Translations under genes and position numbers: made by a program
Part shown: positions 18,500 through 26,426 of the stretch, in pieces
Layout: every line of letters starts with the position of its first letter
Position numbering within the stretch: the first letter of the stretch is position 1
The notes under the pieces: generated by a model
Database searches by the model: none
Seen by the model: the letters and a program-made list of their open reading frames with translations, nothing else
What the model was told of the DNA's origin: nothing
Source of the DNA: Eubacteriaceae bacterium
Lineage (GTDB): Bacteria > Bacillota > Clostridia > Peptostreptococcales > Anaerovoracaceae
Direction of reading: 5' to 3'
Assembly: GCA_902362805.1 (NCBI GenBank)
Contig: CABIXY010000002.1
Span: forward strand, 310,001-374,000
Length of the DNA stretch: 64,000 bases

Positions 18500-18901
18500 A
18501 CTTTGTTGATATGATGATAAAAATTGACACCAAAGCGATAAGATTTCTTAACAGAAACGTCACAAAAGCTTGCTATACTAAAAGTGTCAAAAGGAGATAG
18601 GGTTACAGAAAATAATTTCTTTTGAACGTTCTTTCTTAATTAAATATCGCAGGAAAAGGCGCAGTCGTTGAGATTGCGTCCTTTTCTTTGTGTTAAACGT
18701 TAAGAACGCTTCATCGTGCTTTTAGAATAGGTTCATATCTGAATAGTCCTCAGCGAACTATATTTTAAAGGTTCCTAATTGCAGATAATATGATTATAGT
18801 ACCGTCAAAAGCTGGCTCTGGGTACTTACACATGATACTATATCGAGTAGCCGCAACTATGAATGAGAGCGAATCCACATAAGAACAAGGGAGGGTTTGA
18901 A
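18500..18901. other. Intergenic stretch with a terminator-like hairpin
   Basis: No gene recognised. An extended -10-like TGCTATACT lies at 18571-18579, followed by AAAAGGAGA at 18590-18598 but no start codon in a usable frame. The hairpin at 18652-18690 then follows. Together these look like a short transcription unit of about 110 nt (possible small RNA or relic of a gene). Confidence 0.4.
18652..18690 (+). terminator. Terminator-like hairpin
   Basis: GAAAAGG-CGCAGTC, loop gttga, then GATTGCG-t-CCTTTTC followed by TTTG: a 14-bp stem with one G-U pair and one bulge. Confidence 0.7.
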
Positions 18902-19096
18902 ATGAAGAAAATGAGCAAGCCGACGCAGACCTATTACTTTAATCCATATAGAAATATCGTTCAAGAGGGAGTCGATGAGTTAAAAGAGTACCTGGATGAT
19001 CTGCAGGCACAGGATATTTTGAGAAGAATCATAGATGATGTGTATAAAAGCGGATTCTGTGATGGTCTGGAGTTTTCGAAGTGGTTGGAAAACTGA
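18902..19096 (+). CDS. Small hypothetical protein (64 aa)
   Basis: A soluble 64-residue protein, starting MKKMSKPTQ, with a predicted helical stretch (about residues 20-48) and ending FSKWLEN. GGGAGGG sits about 7 bp before the ATG at 18902, a strong ribosome site that argues for a real gene; an in-frame ATG at 18863 lacks one. I do not recognise a family and there is no operon partner; a hairpin follows at 19136. Confidence 0.6.
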   Translation: MKKMSKPTQTYYFNPYRNIVQEGVDELKEYLDDLQAQDILRRIIDDVYKSGFCDGLEFSKWLEN

Positions 19097-19135
19097 GAAC
19101 AGAGGGATACCTGTTTATAGGCATAAATATGAAAG

Positions 19136-19165
19136 GACACCCGAACATACAACGCGTCGGGTGTC
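19136..19165. terminator. Inverted repeat after the 64-aa gene
   Basis: GACACCCGA (19136-19144) and TCGGGTGTC (19157-19165), a perfect 9-bp stem with a 12-nt loop. No T tract on the plus strand, so termination is uncertain. Confidence 0.5.
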
Positions 19166-19196
19166 TAAACACACACATGTCCTCGTTTCAATTTAA

Positions 19197-19418
19197 CTAG
19201 GAGGACATTACCATTATACCAACAGTATCTCCATGTATCACTACTCCAAATTCTGGTATCAGCTTCATTCCGATATTGGTCAATACAACAAAAGTGTGCT
19301 TTGCGAGATTATCTGCATAATCAGCAGAAAATGGTTTGAAATATTCTGAATATAGTGTAGAATTGTTGACAGGAAAACTTCTGAGCGAAAATGATAGTAA
19401 TGGAGGGTATGATGGCGG
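19197..19418 (-). pseudogene. Possible 3' fragment of a lost gene
   Basis: On the minus strand a frame stays open for about 74 codons and ends with TAG at 19199-19197. Its last ~45 residues read like protein (for example ADYADNLAKHTFVVL and FGVVIHGDTVG), but there is no start codon with an SD upstream and it runs into the PucR start. It may be the tail of a gene cut off when the pucR region was rearranged. It could also be chance; the parent family is not recognised. Confidence 0.3.
19336..19363 (+). promoter_or_regulatory. Putative promoter of the pucR-type gene
   Basis: TTGAAA (19336-19341), 16 bp, TAGAAT (19358-19363), about 49 bp before the chosen start. Confidence 0.55.
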
Positions 19419-20554
19419 TTACAGTGAACGATATTCTACACTTAGATGAAATGACGGATGCAGTGGTAGCGGCAGGAAAGAAGGGGCTGAATAAAACTGT
19501 ACGAAGAATTGCAACGATTGAGAAACCTTTTGTCGATCACCGGGATTATTGTTATGAAGTTGTAAGACCGGGGGATCTTTATGTGTCTAAACTCTATGTT
19601 TTCCGCGATCAGAAGGAAAAACTGTATGAAGAAATTGAATTTATGCGCCGGACGAAAGGAAGCGGGCTGATTACCCATAAAGAGGTATTGCCTTTTCTTG
19701 ATGAAGAAGTTTTGCGCAGAGCTGACCTCTACAACATACCGATCATCGCAATTGATGATGACTATGGTTTTACTGCACTGAATTACAGCATTATCGATCT
19801 TATTTTGAAAGACGAAATCGCCCAGGTTCACGTAGCGAATCTTCAGCGGATTCTCAGCAGCAATTTAAATGAAGAAATCATCCGTAAGCATATTCTGGAT
19901 ATCATCCCTGATCTGGCGGAAAATATGCAGGCAGTTTACCTTTCCACGGATGAAGTGATATCGCGAAATATCTTCAAGGTCGATCAAAGCGACCTCTTAT
20001 TACCGCTCTTTAACGGACTTCTCTATGTCGCCTCATCCGACGACAAAGCTTCCATTGATAAAAAGAAGAAAATGTTCATCAGCAAGGCGAAACATTCCTT
20101 TGCCTCTTATCATGTAGGTGTCAGCCGTTTTCACACCAACCTGGAGTGCGTCAAAACGGCCATCTTGGAGAGCATATACGCTGAAGCTTTCGGCAGATTT
20201 TCTGAAAAAAACCTGTGCGGTTATGACGATCTGGGTGCTTTTGCATTGCTTTTGGCGATGAAAAACGATTCCTTGCTGGAATTATATTGGCGTAAATTTT
20301 ATGAACCGATTTTGCAGTATGATGGTGAGAATAAGCTGGATCTAGTCAGAGTTTTGGAATTGTTCATCGTATCTGGCGGTGATTACACCTCTGTATGTCA
20401 AAAGCTATTCATCCATGAGACTACGGTGCGGTATCGAATGAACAAAATTCATGACCTCCTGAAATACAAAAATGCCAACGAGTTTTATGCAGATGCGAGG
20501 GCTGCAGTATACAGCAATTGGATATTGCACGATGAAATTTTACAAAAACTGTAG
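19412..20554 (+). CDS. PucR-family transcriptional regulator
   Basis: A 380-residue regulator. The N-terminal half (about 1-125) is the PucR ligand-sensing domain (starting VTVNDIL), and the C terminus carries the PucR-type HTH, with SGGDYTSVCQKLFIHETTVRYRMNKI showing the recognition helix (quoted region about residues 318-344, read as two parts). PucR proteins control purine, GABA or other nitrogen-compound catabolism. The next genes encode a creatininase-like amidohydrolase and a symporter, so it probably regulates them. GGAGGG lies 4 bp before the ATG at 19412; upstream in-frame ATGs at 19391 and 19409 lie before or next to the SD. Confidence 0.88.
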   Translation: MAVTVNDILHLDEMTDAVVAAGKKGLNKTVRRIATIEKPFVDHRDYCYEVVRPGDLYVSKLYVFRDQKEKLYEEIEFMRRTKGSGLITHKEVLPFLDEEVLRRADLYNIPIIAIDDDYGFTALNYSIIDLILKDEIAQVHVANLQRILSSNLNEEIIRKHILDIIPDLAENMQAVYLSTDEVISRNIFKVDQSDLLLPLFNGLLYVASSDDKASIDKKKKMFISKAKHSFASYHVGVSRFHTNLECVKTAILESIYAEAFGRFSEKNLCGYDDLGAFALLLAMKNDSLLELYWRKFYEPILQYDGENKLDLVRVLELFIVSGGDYTSVCQKLFIHETTVRYRMNKIHDLLKYKNANEFYADARAAVYSNWILHDEILQKL

Positions 20555-20577
20555 ACCGCATAGATAATTAGAAAAAA

Positions 20578-20641
20578 GCCTGGGGTGGGGGCAGACCCAA
20601 TGTTCATTCATCAATCTGCAGACCGCGCAGCCTCCCCAGGC
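20578..20641. repeat. Long-loop inverted repeat after pucR
   Basis: GCCTGGGG (20578-20585) and CCCCAGGC (20634-20641) pair perfectly around a 48-nt loop that holds the repeated word GCAGACC twice. No T tract follows; a likely RNA stem at the 3' end of the regulator transcript. Confidence 0.5.
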
Positions 20642-20659
20642 CATACTGGTAAGAAGAAG

Positions 20660-20707
20660 GAGCGGTGCATCTATCTTAGTGTGACAGCTCTTTTTTTGAT
20701 TCAAATT
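20660..20707 (+). terminator. Terminator before the creatininase gene
   Basis: GAGCGGT pairs with ACAGCTC (one mismatch) and is followed by seven T residues. It probably ends the pucR transcript; it might also act as an attenuator if transcription reads through. Confidence 0.6.
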
Positions 20708-20801
20708 TTTCGAATTTTACATGCAGAATTTAAAATATTTTAGAAATCTGTCGGTGTTAGAATGATTCCAATAGAAAAATAGAAAGGAGCTATGTACGAT
20801 A

Positions 20802-21563
20802 ATGAGAACGAAAAAAATGTGGGAGTTGACCTGGCCGGAGGTGCAGAAAGCCGTGGAGGGCGGTTTTGGTGTCATGATTCCTGTGGGAGCCATGGAGCAG
20901 CATGGATATCATCTGCCGCTGGCTACCGATTTCCTGATCCCGACAGAGTTATGCCTGGACATCGCTGAAAAAACTGACATGCTGGTGGCGCCGCCGGTCG
21001 CTTATGGAACCAATTCCAGGCCGCAGAGCGGGGGAGGACAGGGCTTCGTCGGTACGACCTCTATTGGAGGGATTACTTTTATCCATCAAGTAGAAGATTT
21101 GATCAGAGAATTTATCCGCCACGGTTTCAAGAAAATCGTCTTGTTCAACTGGCATATGGAGAATTCCAACTTTCTCTATGAAGCAGCTTTCAGGGCGACA
21201 GAACGTGGCACGCGCACAGACGTCAAGGTTTTGATTATGGAGACGCCATTTGACAGCTTTGACGAGGAAACCATGCGCTTTTTATATCCTGAAGGATTCC
21301 CAGGATGGGGCGTGGAGCATGCGGCTATGTTTGAGACGGCTATTTTGCTGCACATCGCACCGGAACTGGTGATGATGGAGCGAGCCGTGGACGATGGACC
21401 GGAACAATGCACTTTCTACGATGCACTGCCAATAGAAGCGAGATTTACTACGAAGAGCGGCAGCCTCTGGAAAGCCACCTTGGCGACAAAGGAAAAAGGA
21501 GAGCGAATCTGGAAGGAACTGCTGAAAACGTTAATCCCGATCGTAAGAGATGAATTCAGATAA
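20802..21563 (+). CDS. Creatininase-family amidohydrolase
   Basis: A 253-residue member of the creatininase superfamily: GAMEQHGYHLPLATD near residue 27 (metal-binding Glu, His and Asp), SGGGQGFVGTTS near 75, NWHMENSNF near 109 (the usual NGHxxN with Trp for Gly), LYPEGFPGWGVEHAAMFET near 165-183. The LYPEGF-GW-EH-FET run is characteristic of true creatinine amidohydrolases rather than of the mycofactocin or FAPy-hydrolase branches, so creatinine or a related cyclic amide is a reasonable substrate guess. Downstream a membrane peptide and a symporter follow in the same direction, suggesting uptake and hydrolysis of one compound under PucR control. Confidence 0.85.
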   Translation: MRTKKMWELTWPEVQKAVEGGFGVMIPVGAMEQHGYHLPLATDFLIPTELCLDIAEKTDMLVAPPVAYGTNSRPQSGGGQGFVGTTSIGGITFIHQVEDLIREFIRHGFKKIVLFNWHMENSNFLYEAAFRATERGTRTDVKVLIMETPFDSFDEETMRFLYPEGFPGWGVEHAAMFETAILLHIAPELVMMERAVDDGPEQCTFYDALPIEARFTTKSGSLWKATLATKEKGERIWKELLKTLIPIVRDEFR

Positions 21564-21579
21564 GATTGGAGGGAGCAAT

Positions 21580-21666
21580 ATGCCAGGAGGTTTTACTATC
21601 GTTATTTTTACTGCTCCGTTGTGGGGCGGGTTTCTAATCGCGCTGATGAATTTTTTGAAGAGATAG
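21580..21666 (+). CDS. 28-residue membrane peptide upstream of the symporter
   Basis: An ATG at 21580 preceded by GGAGGG opens 28 codons ending in TAG at 21664-21666. The peptide begins MPGGFTIVIF and is one hydrophobic helix with a basic end (NFLKR). Nine bp later the symporter starts. Very short membrane proteins encoded directly before solute:sodium symporters are known accessory subunits, so this is a plausible one. It is not recognised beyond that, and its size makes it easy to miss. Confidence 0.65.
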   Translation: MPGGFTIVIFTAPLWGGFLIALMNFLKR

Positions 21667-21675
21667 GAGGGCGTT

Positions 21676-23139
21676 ATGATTACAAGAATTATCGTGTTGA
21701 TCTTATATTTTGCCGTCTTGCTTAGCATCGGCGTTTATACCTCTAAGAAAGCCAAGTCCTATGCCGAATACAACTTGGCTGCCAGAAGCAACAACAAGTG
21801 GATTGCCGGAATATCCACCCAGTCCTCATCGACCAGCGGCTGGATGCTTTTAGCTATGCCGGGACTGGCTTTTACGTACGGCTTTGGCGTTGTCTGGACC
21901 TTGATTGGATGGATGGGAGGCTCTTTGTTTAATTGGATCATTTTAGCAAAGAGGCTGCGTATCGCCACGGAAAGTTATGACACAGTATCCGTGGTGGAGT
22001 ATTTTGAAAAAAGAACGGGAGATAAGAAGGGCATCGTCGGGCTGATTTCGGGACTGTCCATCGTCGTATTGATGATTATCAATTCCTCTGGGGAACTGAT
22101 CGGCTGCGGCAAACTGATACAGGCGGCATTCGGTGTCGACTTTACTGTGGCAGTGACCGTAGGTGTTATCATCGTCGCTTTCTATACTTTTCTTGGCGGA
22201 TATATGGCAGTGAGCTGGAGCAATCTGATCCAGGGTTCTCTGATGTTCATCGCCTTGCTGCTGATGCCGCTGTATGCAATCTTCAGTTATGGAGGTTTTG
22301 ACGAAATCGCACAGAATATAGTGTTGCAGGCCCCAAACCTGTTCCAGTTTTTATCAGGCAAGACAGATATCGTAGAAATCGTCGTTCTGATTTCTGGAGG
22401 CGTAGGCATCGGGTTCATGTATCCGGGCATGGTGCATGCGCTGACTGGTCTGATGGCAATCAGAGACCCGGAGGAAATCAAAGACTCTGCATTGATTGCT
22501 ACAGTCTGGGGCTGTGCAGCTCTGGGCGGCGCCTCTATGATTGGTCTTGCAGGAAGAGCCATCGTTCCCGATATAGAGGACCCGGAACAGGTTTTCCTGG
22601 TTCTCTCCGAAAAATATTTTGACAACGCGATCTTTGCTCTGATGGCGGCGGCAGTAATGGCAGCGATTCTATCATCCGTCTGCGCCTATCTGATCGTAGC
22701 GACGGCATCTCTGGGCGGCAGCGTGGTGAAGAGGTACATGCATATAGATGACGACCGCAAAGTAGTCAAGATAGAAAAAATCGCTATGATTGTCATTGCC
22801 CTGCTGGCTTACTATCTGGCCTTTAACGGCGGCAGCGTGCACACCATCGCCATGTTTGCGGCTTCCGGTCTGGGTGCCTCCTTCGGTCCGACCGTGATTG
22901 CCAGCCTTTACGGGAACAAAATCAACTATAAAGGCGCTGTAGCTAGTATTTTCGTCGGCATGATCGTAGTCATCATCTGGTTTTATTCAGGCCTGTCTAA
23001 CTATCTGTTTGAAGTATTTCCAGGCTGGATTGCCAGCACCATTGTTTTGTTTGCCGTGAGCAAAATGACTGGTGGTCCGGATGCGGAAATTACCCGTGAG
23101 TTCGAACACTACCAAAAGCTGATACGGAAAGAAATATAA
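21676..23139 (+). CDS. Sodium:solute symporter (SSS family)
   Basis: A 487-residue protein with about 13 membrane helices and the LeuT-like SSS layout of PutP/PanF: SSSTSGWMLLAMPGL near residue 50 (helix 1 with sodium-site residues), the later GGYMAVSWSNLIQGSLM near 175, and ILSSVCAYLIVATASL near 335, with the second sodium-site Ser/Thr. Substrate cannot be read; linkage to a creatininase-like enzyme suggests creatinine, creatine or another nitrogen compound. GGAGGG before the ATG. Confidence 0.92.
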   Translation: MITRIIVLILYFAVLLSIGVYTSKKAKSYAEYNLAARSNNKWIAGISTQSSSTSGWMLLAMPGLAFTYGFGVVWTLIGWMGGSLFNWIILAKRLRIATESYDTVSVVEYFEKRTGDKKGIVGLISGLSIVVLMIINSSGELIGCGKLIQAAFGVDFTVAVTVGVIIVAFYTFLGGYMAVSWSNLIQGSLMFIALLLMPLYAIFSYGGFDEIAQNIVLQAPNLFQFLSGKTDIVEIVVLISGGVGIGFMYPGMVHALTGLMAIRDPEEIKDSALIATVWGCAALGGASMIGLAGRAIVPDIEDPEQVFLVLSEKYFDNAIFALMAAAVMAAILSSVCAYLIVATASLGGSVVKRYMHIDDDRKVVKIEKIAMIVIALLAYYLAFNGGSVHTIAMFAASGLGASFGPTVIASLYGNKINYKGAVASIFVGMIVVIIWFYSGLSNYLFEVFPGWIASTIVLFAVSKMTGGPDAEITREFEHYQKLIRKEI

Positions 23140-23169
23140 ACTAATCGCTTTTATTTACCAAAAAAGTGG

Positions 23170-23175
23170 TACAAT
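23170..23175 (+). promoter_or_regulatory. Extended -10 before the aminopeptidase gene
   Basis: TGGTACAAT gives an extended -10 (TACAAT at 23170-23175); no good -35 is visible. It lies 36 bp before the start codon. Confidence 0.45.
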
Positions 23176-23211
23176 ATAGGTATCAGACTTGGAAAGGAAC
23201 TTAATATTAGT

Positions 23212-24597
23212 ATGAACGAAAAAAGCTTATGGGAAATTTACGGAGAAAAACAACTTGCGGAAATGGAGGCGGTAACGAATCGCTACAAAGGCTGTATCGA
23301 CATCGGAAAAACAGAACGTGAATGTGTGCGTTTATCTATTAAGATGGCAGAAGAAGCCGGATATCGGCATCTGAAAGATTTTGCAGCTGAAGGCAAAATG
23401 CTGCATTCTGGCGATAAAATTTACGCCGTGTATAACGAAAAGACGCTGGCTCTTTACCATATCGGAGAGGAACCTCTCGAAAAGGGGATGAACATTCTGG
23501 GAGCGCATATTGATTCACCGCGTATCGACATCAAGCAGAATCCTCTCTACGAAAAGGACGGTCTCGCTTACCTGGATACCCATTATTACGGTGGCATCAA
23601 GAAATATCAGTGGGTGACGATTCCTTTGGCCATTCACGGTGTGATTGTCAGAAAAGATGGAACCAAGGCAGAGGTCAATATCGGAGAGGACGACAATGAT
23701 CCGGTATTTACCATTACGGATATTTTGGTTCATCTGTCAAAAAAACAGATGGAAAAGAAAGCGGGAGTAGTCATCGAAGGAGAAAACCTGGACCTGCTCA
23801 TCGGCAGTGTTCCTCTCCCAGATGAGGAAAAAGATGCAGTGAAAGCCAACATGTTGAAACTGCTTGAAGAAAAGTATCAGATCAAAGAGGACGATTTCTT
23901 GTCAGCCGAATTGGAAATCGTACCTGTAGGGAGAGCTAGGGATCTGGGTTTTGACCGCAGTATGATTCTGGCCTATGGACAGGATGATCGGATTTGTGCC
24001 TTCACTTCCCTGATGGCTATTTTAGAAATGGAGGAAACACCGAAAAGAACGTCCTGCTGCATCTTGGTAGATAAAGAAGAAATCGGCAGCTACGGCGCCA
24101 GCGGTATGCAGTCTCGTTTCTTTGAGAATGCCACCGCGGAAGTGCTGCAGCTCTGTGGCTGCACTACAGACATTTCTCTGCGCCGTTGTCTGCAGAACTC
24201 CAAGATGTTGTCTTCTGATGTCAGCGCGGCCTACGACCCGCTCTATGCAGACGTTTTCGAGAAGAAGAACTCTGCTTTCTTCGGCAAGGGCTTGGTGTTC
24301 AACAAGTACACAGGTTCAGGCGGAAAGGGAAGCTCCAGCGACGCCAATGCGGAATATATGGCCGAGATTCGAAAGGTCATGGATGATGCAGGCGTCATGT
24401 TCCAGACGGCGGAACTGGGAAAAGTCGATGCCGGCGGAGGCGGAACCATCGCCTGGATCATGGCGAATTATGGCATGGAGGTCATCGACAGCGGCCTGGC
24501 AATCCTGTGCATGCACGCGCCGATGGAAGTGTCCAGCAAAGCAGACATCTATGAAGCAGTCAGAGGATATCAGGCGTTTTTGCAGAATATGAGCTAA
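23212..24597 (+). CDS. M18-family aminopeptidase
   Basis: A 461-residue two-zinc aminopeptidase (aspartyl/ApeA type), cytosolic. Zinc and catalytic positions are visible: AHIDSPR (His, Asp) near residue 98, YGQDDR bridging Asp near 259, DKEEIGS catalytic Glu pair near 285, SSDVSAAYD near 330 and MHAPMEVSS final His near 430. Length matches family members. It removes N-terminal residues from peptides. Fifteen bp separates it from the crotonase gene, suggesting cotranscription. Confidence 0.95.
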   Translation: MNEKSLWEIYGEKQLAEMEAVTNRYKGCIDIGKTERECVRLSIKMAEEAGYRHLKDFAAEGKMLHSGDKIYAVYNEKTLALYHIGEEPLEKGMNILGAHIDSPRIDIKQNPLYEKDGLAYLDTHYYGGIKKYQWVTIPLAIHGVIVRKDGTKAEVNIGEDDNDPVFTITDILVHLSKKQMEKKAGVVIEGENLDLLIGSVPLPDEEKDAVKANMLKLLEEKYQIKEDDFLSAELEIVPVGRARDLGFDRSMILAYGQDDRICAFTSLMAILEMEETPKRTSCCILVDKEEIGSYGASGMQSRFFENATAEVLQLCGCTTDISLRRCLQNSKMLSSDVSAAYDPLYADVFEKKNSAFFGKGLVFNKYTGSGGKGSSSDANAEYMAEIRKVMDDAGVMFQTAELGKVDAGGGGTIAWIMANYGMEVIDSGLAILCMHAPMEVSSKADIYEAVRGYQAFLQNMS

Positions 24598-24611
24598 AAG
24601 GAGGACGGATC

Positions 24612-25376
24612 ATGTTAGCAGAGATGAAGGTAAAGAACCATATTGCGATCATCAGTATTCACAGGGACAAGGTACTCAATGCGTTGAACTGTGATACGAT
24701 CAGAGAAATAGACACTCTTGTTGAGAACGTCAGGCAGGATGAGCAGATTCGAGCCGTCATCTTCTATAGTGCGAAAAATTTTGCCGCCGGAGCAGATATC
24801 AGCGAGATGGTGAACTGCAATGGACAGGATGTCAGAGCTTTTCCTTATTCACCGACCTATAACAAGATAGAATCTCTGCCGATTCCCACAATCAGCGCCA
24901 TCGAGGGTTATGCCCTGGGTGGCGGTCTCGAACTGGCATTGGCGACAGATATACGATTTGCGGACAAAAGGGCAAAGGTTGGATTTCCAGAGGTGAGCCT
25001 GGGTGTATTCCCTGGGGCGGGCGGCAGTGTCAGACTGCCAAAGCTTGTGGGCGAAGCCAAGGCGAAAGAACTGATTTTTTCAGGTATGAAGATCGGAGCC
25101 GAAGAAGCTTGCAGAATCGGGCTGATCAACCGTGTCATCGAGGAGGGATCGGTACTTGATTTTGCACAGGACTTTGCCGAGAAAACGGCAAAGAACGCGC
25201 CTCTTGCACTGGCAGCGGTAAAGCGTGTCATTGAACATGGGCTGAAAGAAACGGATCGTCATGCTGCAATCGACTATGAGTGGCAGGAGTGGGCAGAACT
25301 GTTCGATACGGAAGATCAGAAAGAAGGCATGCAGGCTTTTTTAGAAAAGCGGCCGGCGTGTTTTCGAAAAAAGTAA
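24612..25376 (+). CDS. Enoyl-CoA hydratase/isomerase (crotonase)
   Basis: A 254-residue crotonase. AGADISEM near residue 60 and GYALGGGLELALATDIRFA near 98 form the oxyanion hole, with the first catalytic Glu in GGLELA and the second in FPEVSLGVFPGAGG near 128. With both glutamates present, hydration of a 2-enoyl-CoA is the likely reaction. C-terminal length is normal. AAAGGAGG precedes the ATG. The substrate is not evident; no other beta-oxidation gene is adjacent. Confidence 0.92.
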   Translation: MLAEMKVKNHIAIISIHRDKVLNALNCDTIREIDTLVENVRQDEQIRAVIFYSAKNFAAGADISEMVNCNGQDVRAFPYSPTYNKIESLPIPTISAIEGYALGGGLELALATDIRFADKRAKVGFPEVSLGVFPGAGGSVRLPKLVGEAKAKELIFSGMKIGAEEACRIGLINRVIEEGSVLDFAQDFAEKTAKNAPLALAAVKRVIEHGLKETDRHAAIDYEWQEWAELFDTEDQKEGMQAFLEKRPACFRKK

Positions 25377-25392
25377 AGATTGATAACCTATT

Positions 25393-25424
25393 AACGGCAT
25401 CAAAATTGATGCCGTTTCTTTTTT
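25393..25424. terminator. Terminator after the crotonase gene
   Basis: AACGGCATC-aaaatt-GATGCCGTT followed by TCTTTTTT. Lies between convergent genes. Confidence 0.9.
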
Positions 25425-25468
25425 GTATCTGGTCAGTTCTCGATTTATCGTTCTGAATGTAAAGAATA

Positions 25469-26188
25469 CTAAAAAATATCCCCTGGTTTATAATGGGAGT
25501 TGATCCATGAACGGGTATGTGCGATACAGAGCAGATCTGCTTCTTTTGCATCCTGCTGCCGCCCTTTGCGGATGGCCTCATAGATGGCTTCCAAATCTGC
25601 AGTCAGATCTGCGAGAAACCCCAGCTGCGCTATGACGCTTACCATCGATTGGTAAACCTGGTCAAAGGTGCGCAGAATCAGAGGGAATATGATGTTTCCG
25701 CTGGCAAGCGCTGTTTTGTGATAGAAAAGAAAGACAAGCTGCCCTGCATTCTGATGGGTTGGGTTTTCTCTCAGGCGGGCGAGAATGTCCGGAACCTCCA
25801 TAAGATAGGGAGAATCCGCATGACCGGCGGCAAGCTCCATAAAATACGGTTCATTGCTGCTGCGGAACTGAAGCAGAGGCTCCAGGTATTCTGGTGTAAA
25901 TCGCCACCCGTTATATTCCATGATGCCGACCAGGACTTCCATATTGCCGCTTTCGATATAATCATTGACATATGCACCTTTTCGCGGCGCGATACGGATA
26001 AACCCCATTTCAGCAAGCTGGTTGAGACCGCCGTTCACGACGGCTCTGCTGACTTTCATATTCTCGCTGAGTTCCCGTTCTGTGGGAAGCTTGTCTCCGA
26101 TTTTCAGTTCGCCAGAGAGAATCATTCTCTGTAATTCCTTTATAAACAAATCCGTCAAAGACGGAGTGACCAATTCTTTAAATTTCAT
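25469..26188 (-). CDS. GntR-family (FadR-type) regulator
   Basis: A 239-residue regulator: N-terminal winged helix (GDKLPTERELSENMKVSR, about residues 30-47, is the GntR signature) and an all-helical FadR-type (FCD) ligand domain. The start chosen, at 26188, follows AAAGGGGA by 5 bp; the longer frame to 26236 lacks an SD. It is transcribed away from the four redox genes at 26427-31948, from whose promoter it is separated by a region with GGTATACC-type palindromes, so it most likely represses them and itself, with a small organic acid as effector. Confidence 0.9.
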   Translation of the reverse strand: MKFKELVTPSLTDLFIKELQRMILSGELKIGDKLPTERELSENMKVSRAVVNGGLNQLAEMGFIRIAPRKGAYVNDYIESGNMEVLVGIMEYNGWRFTPEYLEPLLQFRSSNEPYFMELAAGHADSPYLMEVPDILARLRENPTHQNAGQLVFLFYHKTALASGNIIFPLILRTFDQVYQSMVSVIAQLGFLADLTADLEAIYEAIRKGRQQDAKEADLLCIAHTRSWINSHYKPGDIF

Positions 26189-26347
26189 GAATATCCCCTT
26201 TCTGATGCTATCGTTTCTATGCATGTATTGTAACATATTCAGATACCAGGCTCAACAGAATTCTGGTATTATTTATGATTAAATGAATAGTTATATCTGA
26301 TATACCACAAATATCTTGTGAAAACAAATTAAAAGATGTTAAAAATA

Positions 26348-26376
26348 TTGACTTAATTGCGATTAAAGAGTAGAAT
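26348..26376 (+). promoter_or_regulatory. Sigma-A promoter of the redox cassette
   Basis: TTGACT (26348-26353), 17 bp, TAGAAT (26371-26376). Predicted start near 26383, just before the palindromic operator. Confidence 0.8.
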
Positions 26377-26393
26377 ATAGTCACAATGGTCTG

Positions 26394-26403
26394 TGGTATA
26401 CCA
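26394..26403. promoter_or_regulatory. Operator candidate for the GntR regulator
   Basis: Perfect palindrome TGGTATACCA about 10 bp after the predicted transcription start. Related words occur in the same intergenic region: TGATATACCA near 26297 and TGGTAT near 26259. This is the right shape for a FadR-type GntR site and the right place for repression. Confidence 0.65.
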
Positions 26404-26426
26404 TAGATAAGAAAGGAGAATGCAGC

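Noticed and set aside
24122..24592. 156-residue frame inside the M18 aminopeptidase gene
   Set aside because: Shifted frame of a well-conserved enzyme, Cys/Arg-biased, without start signals.
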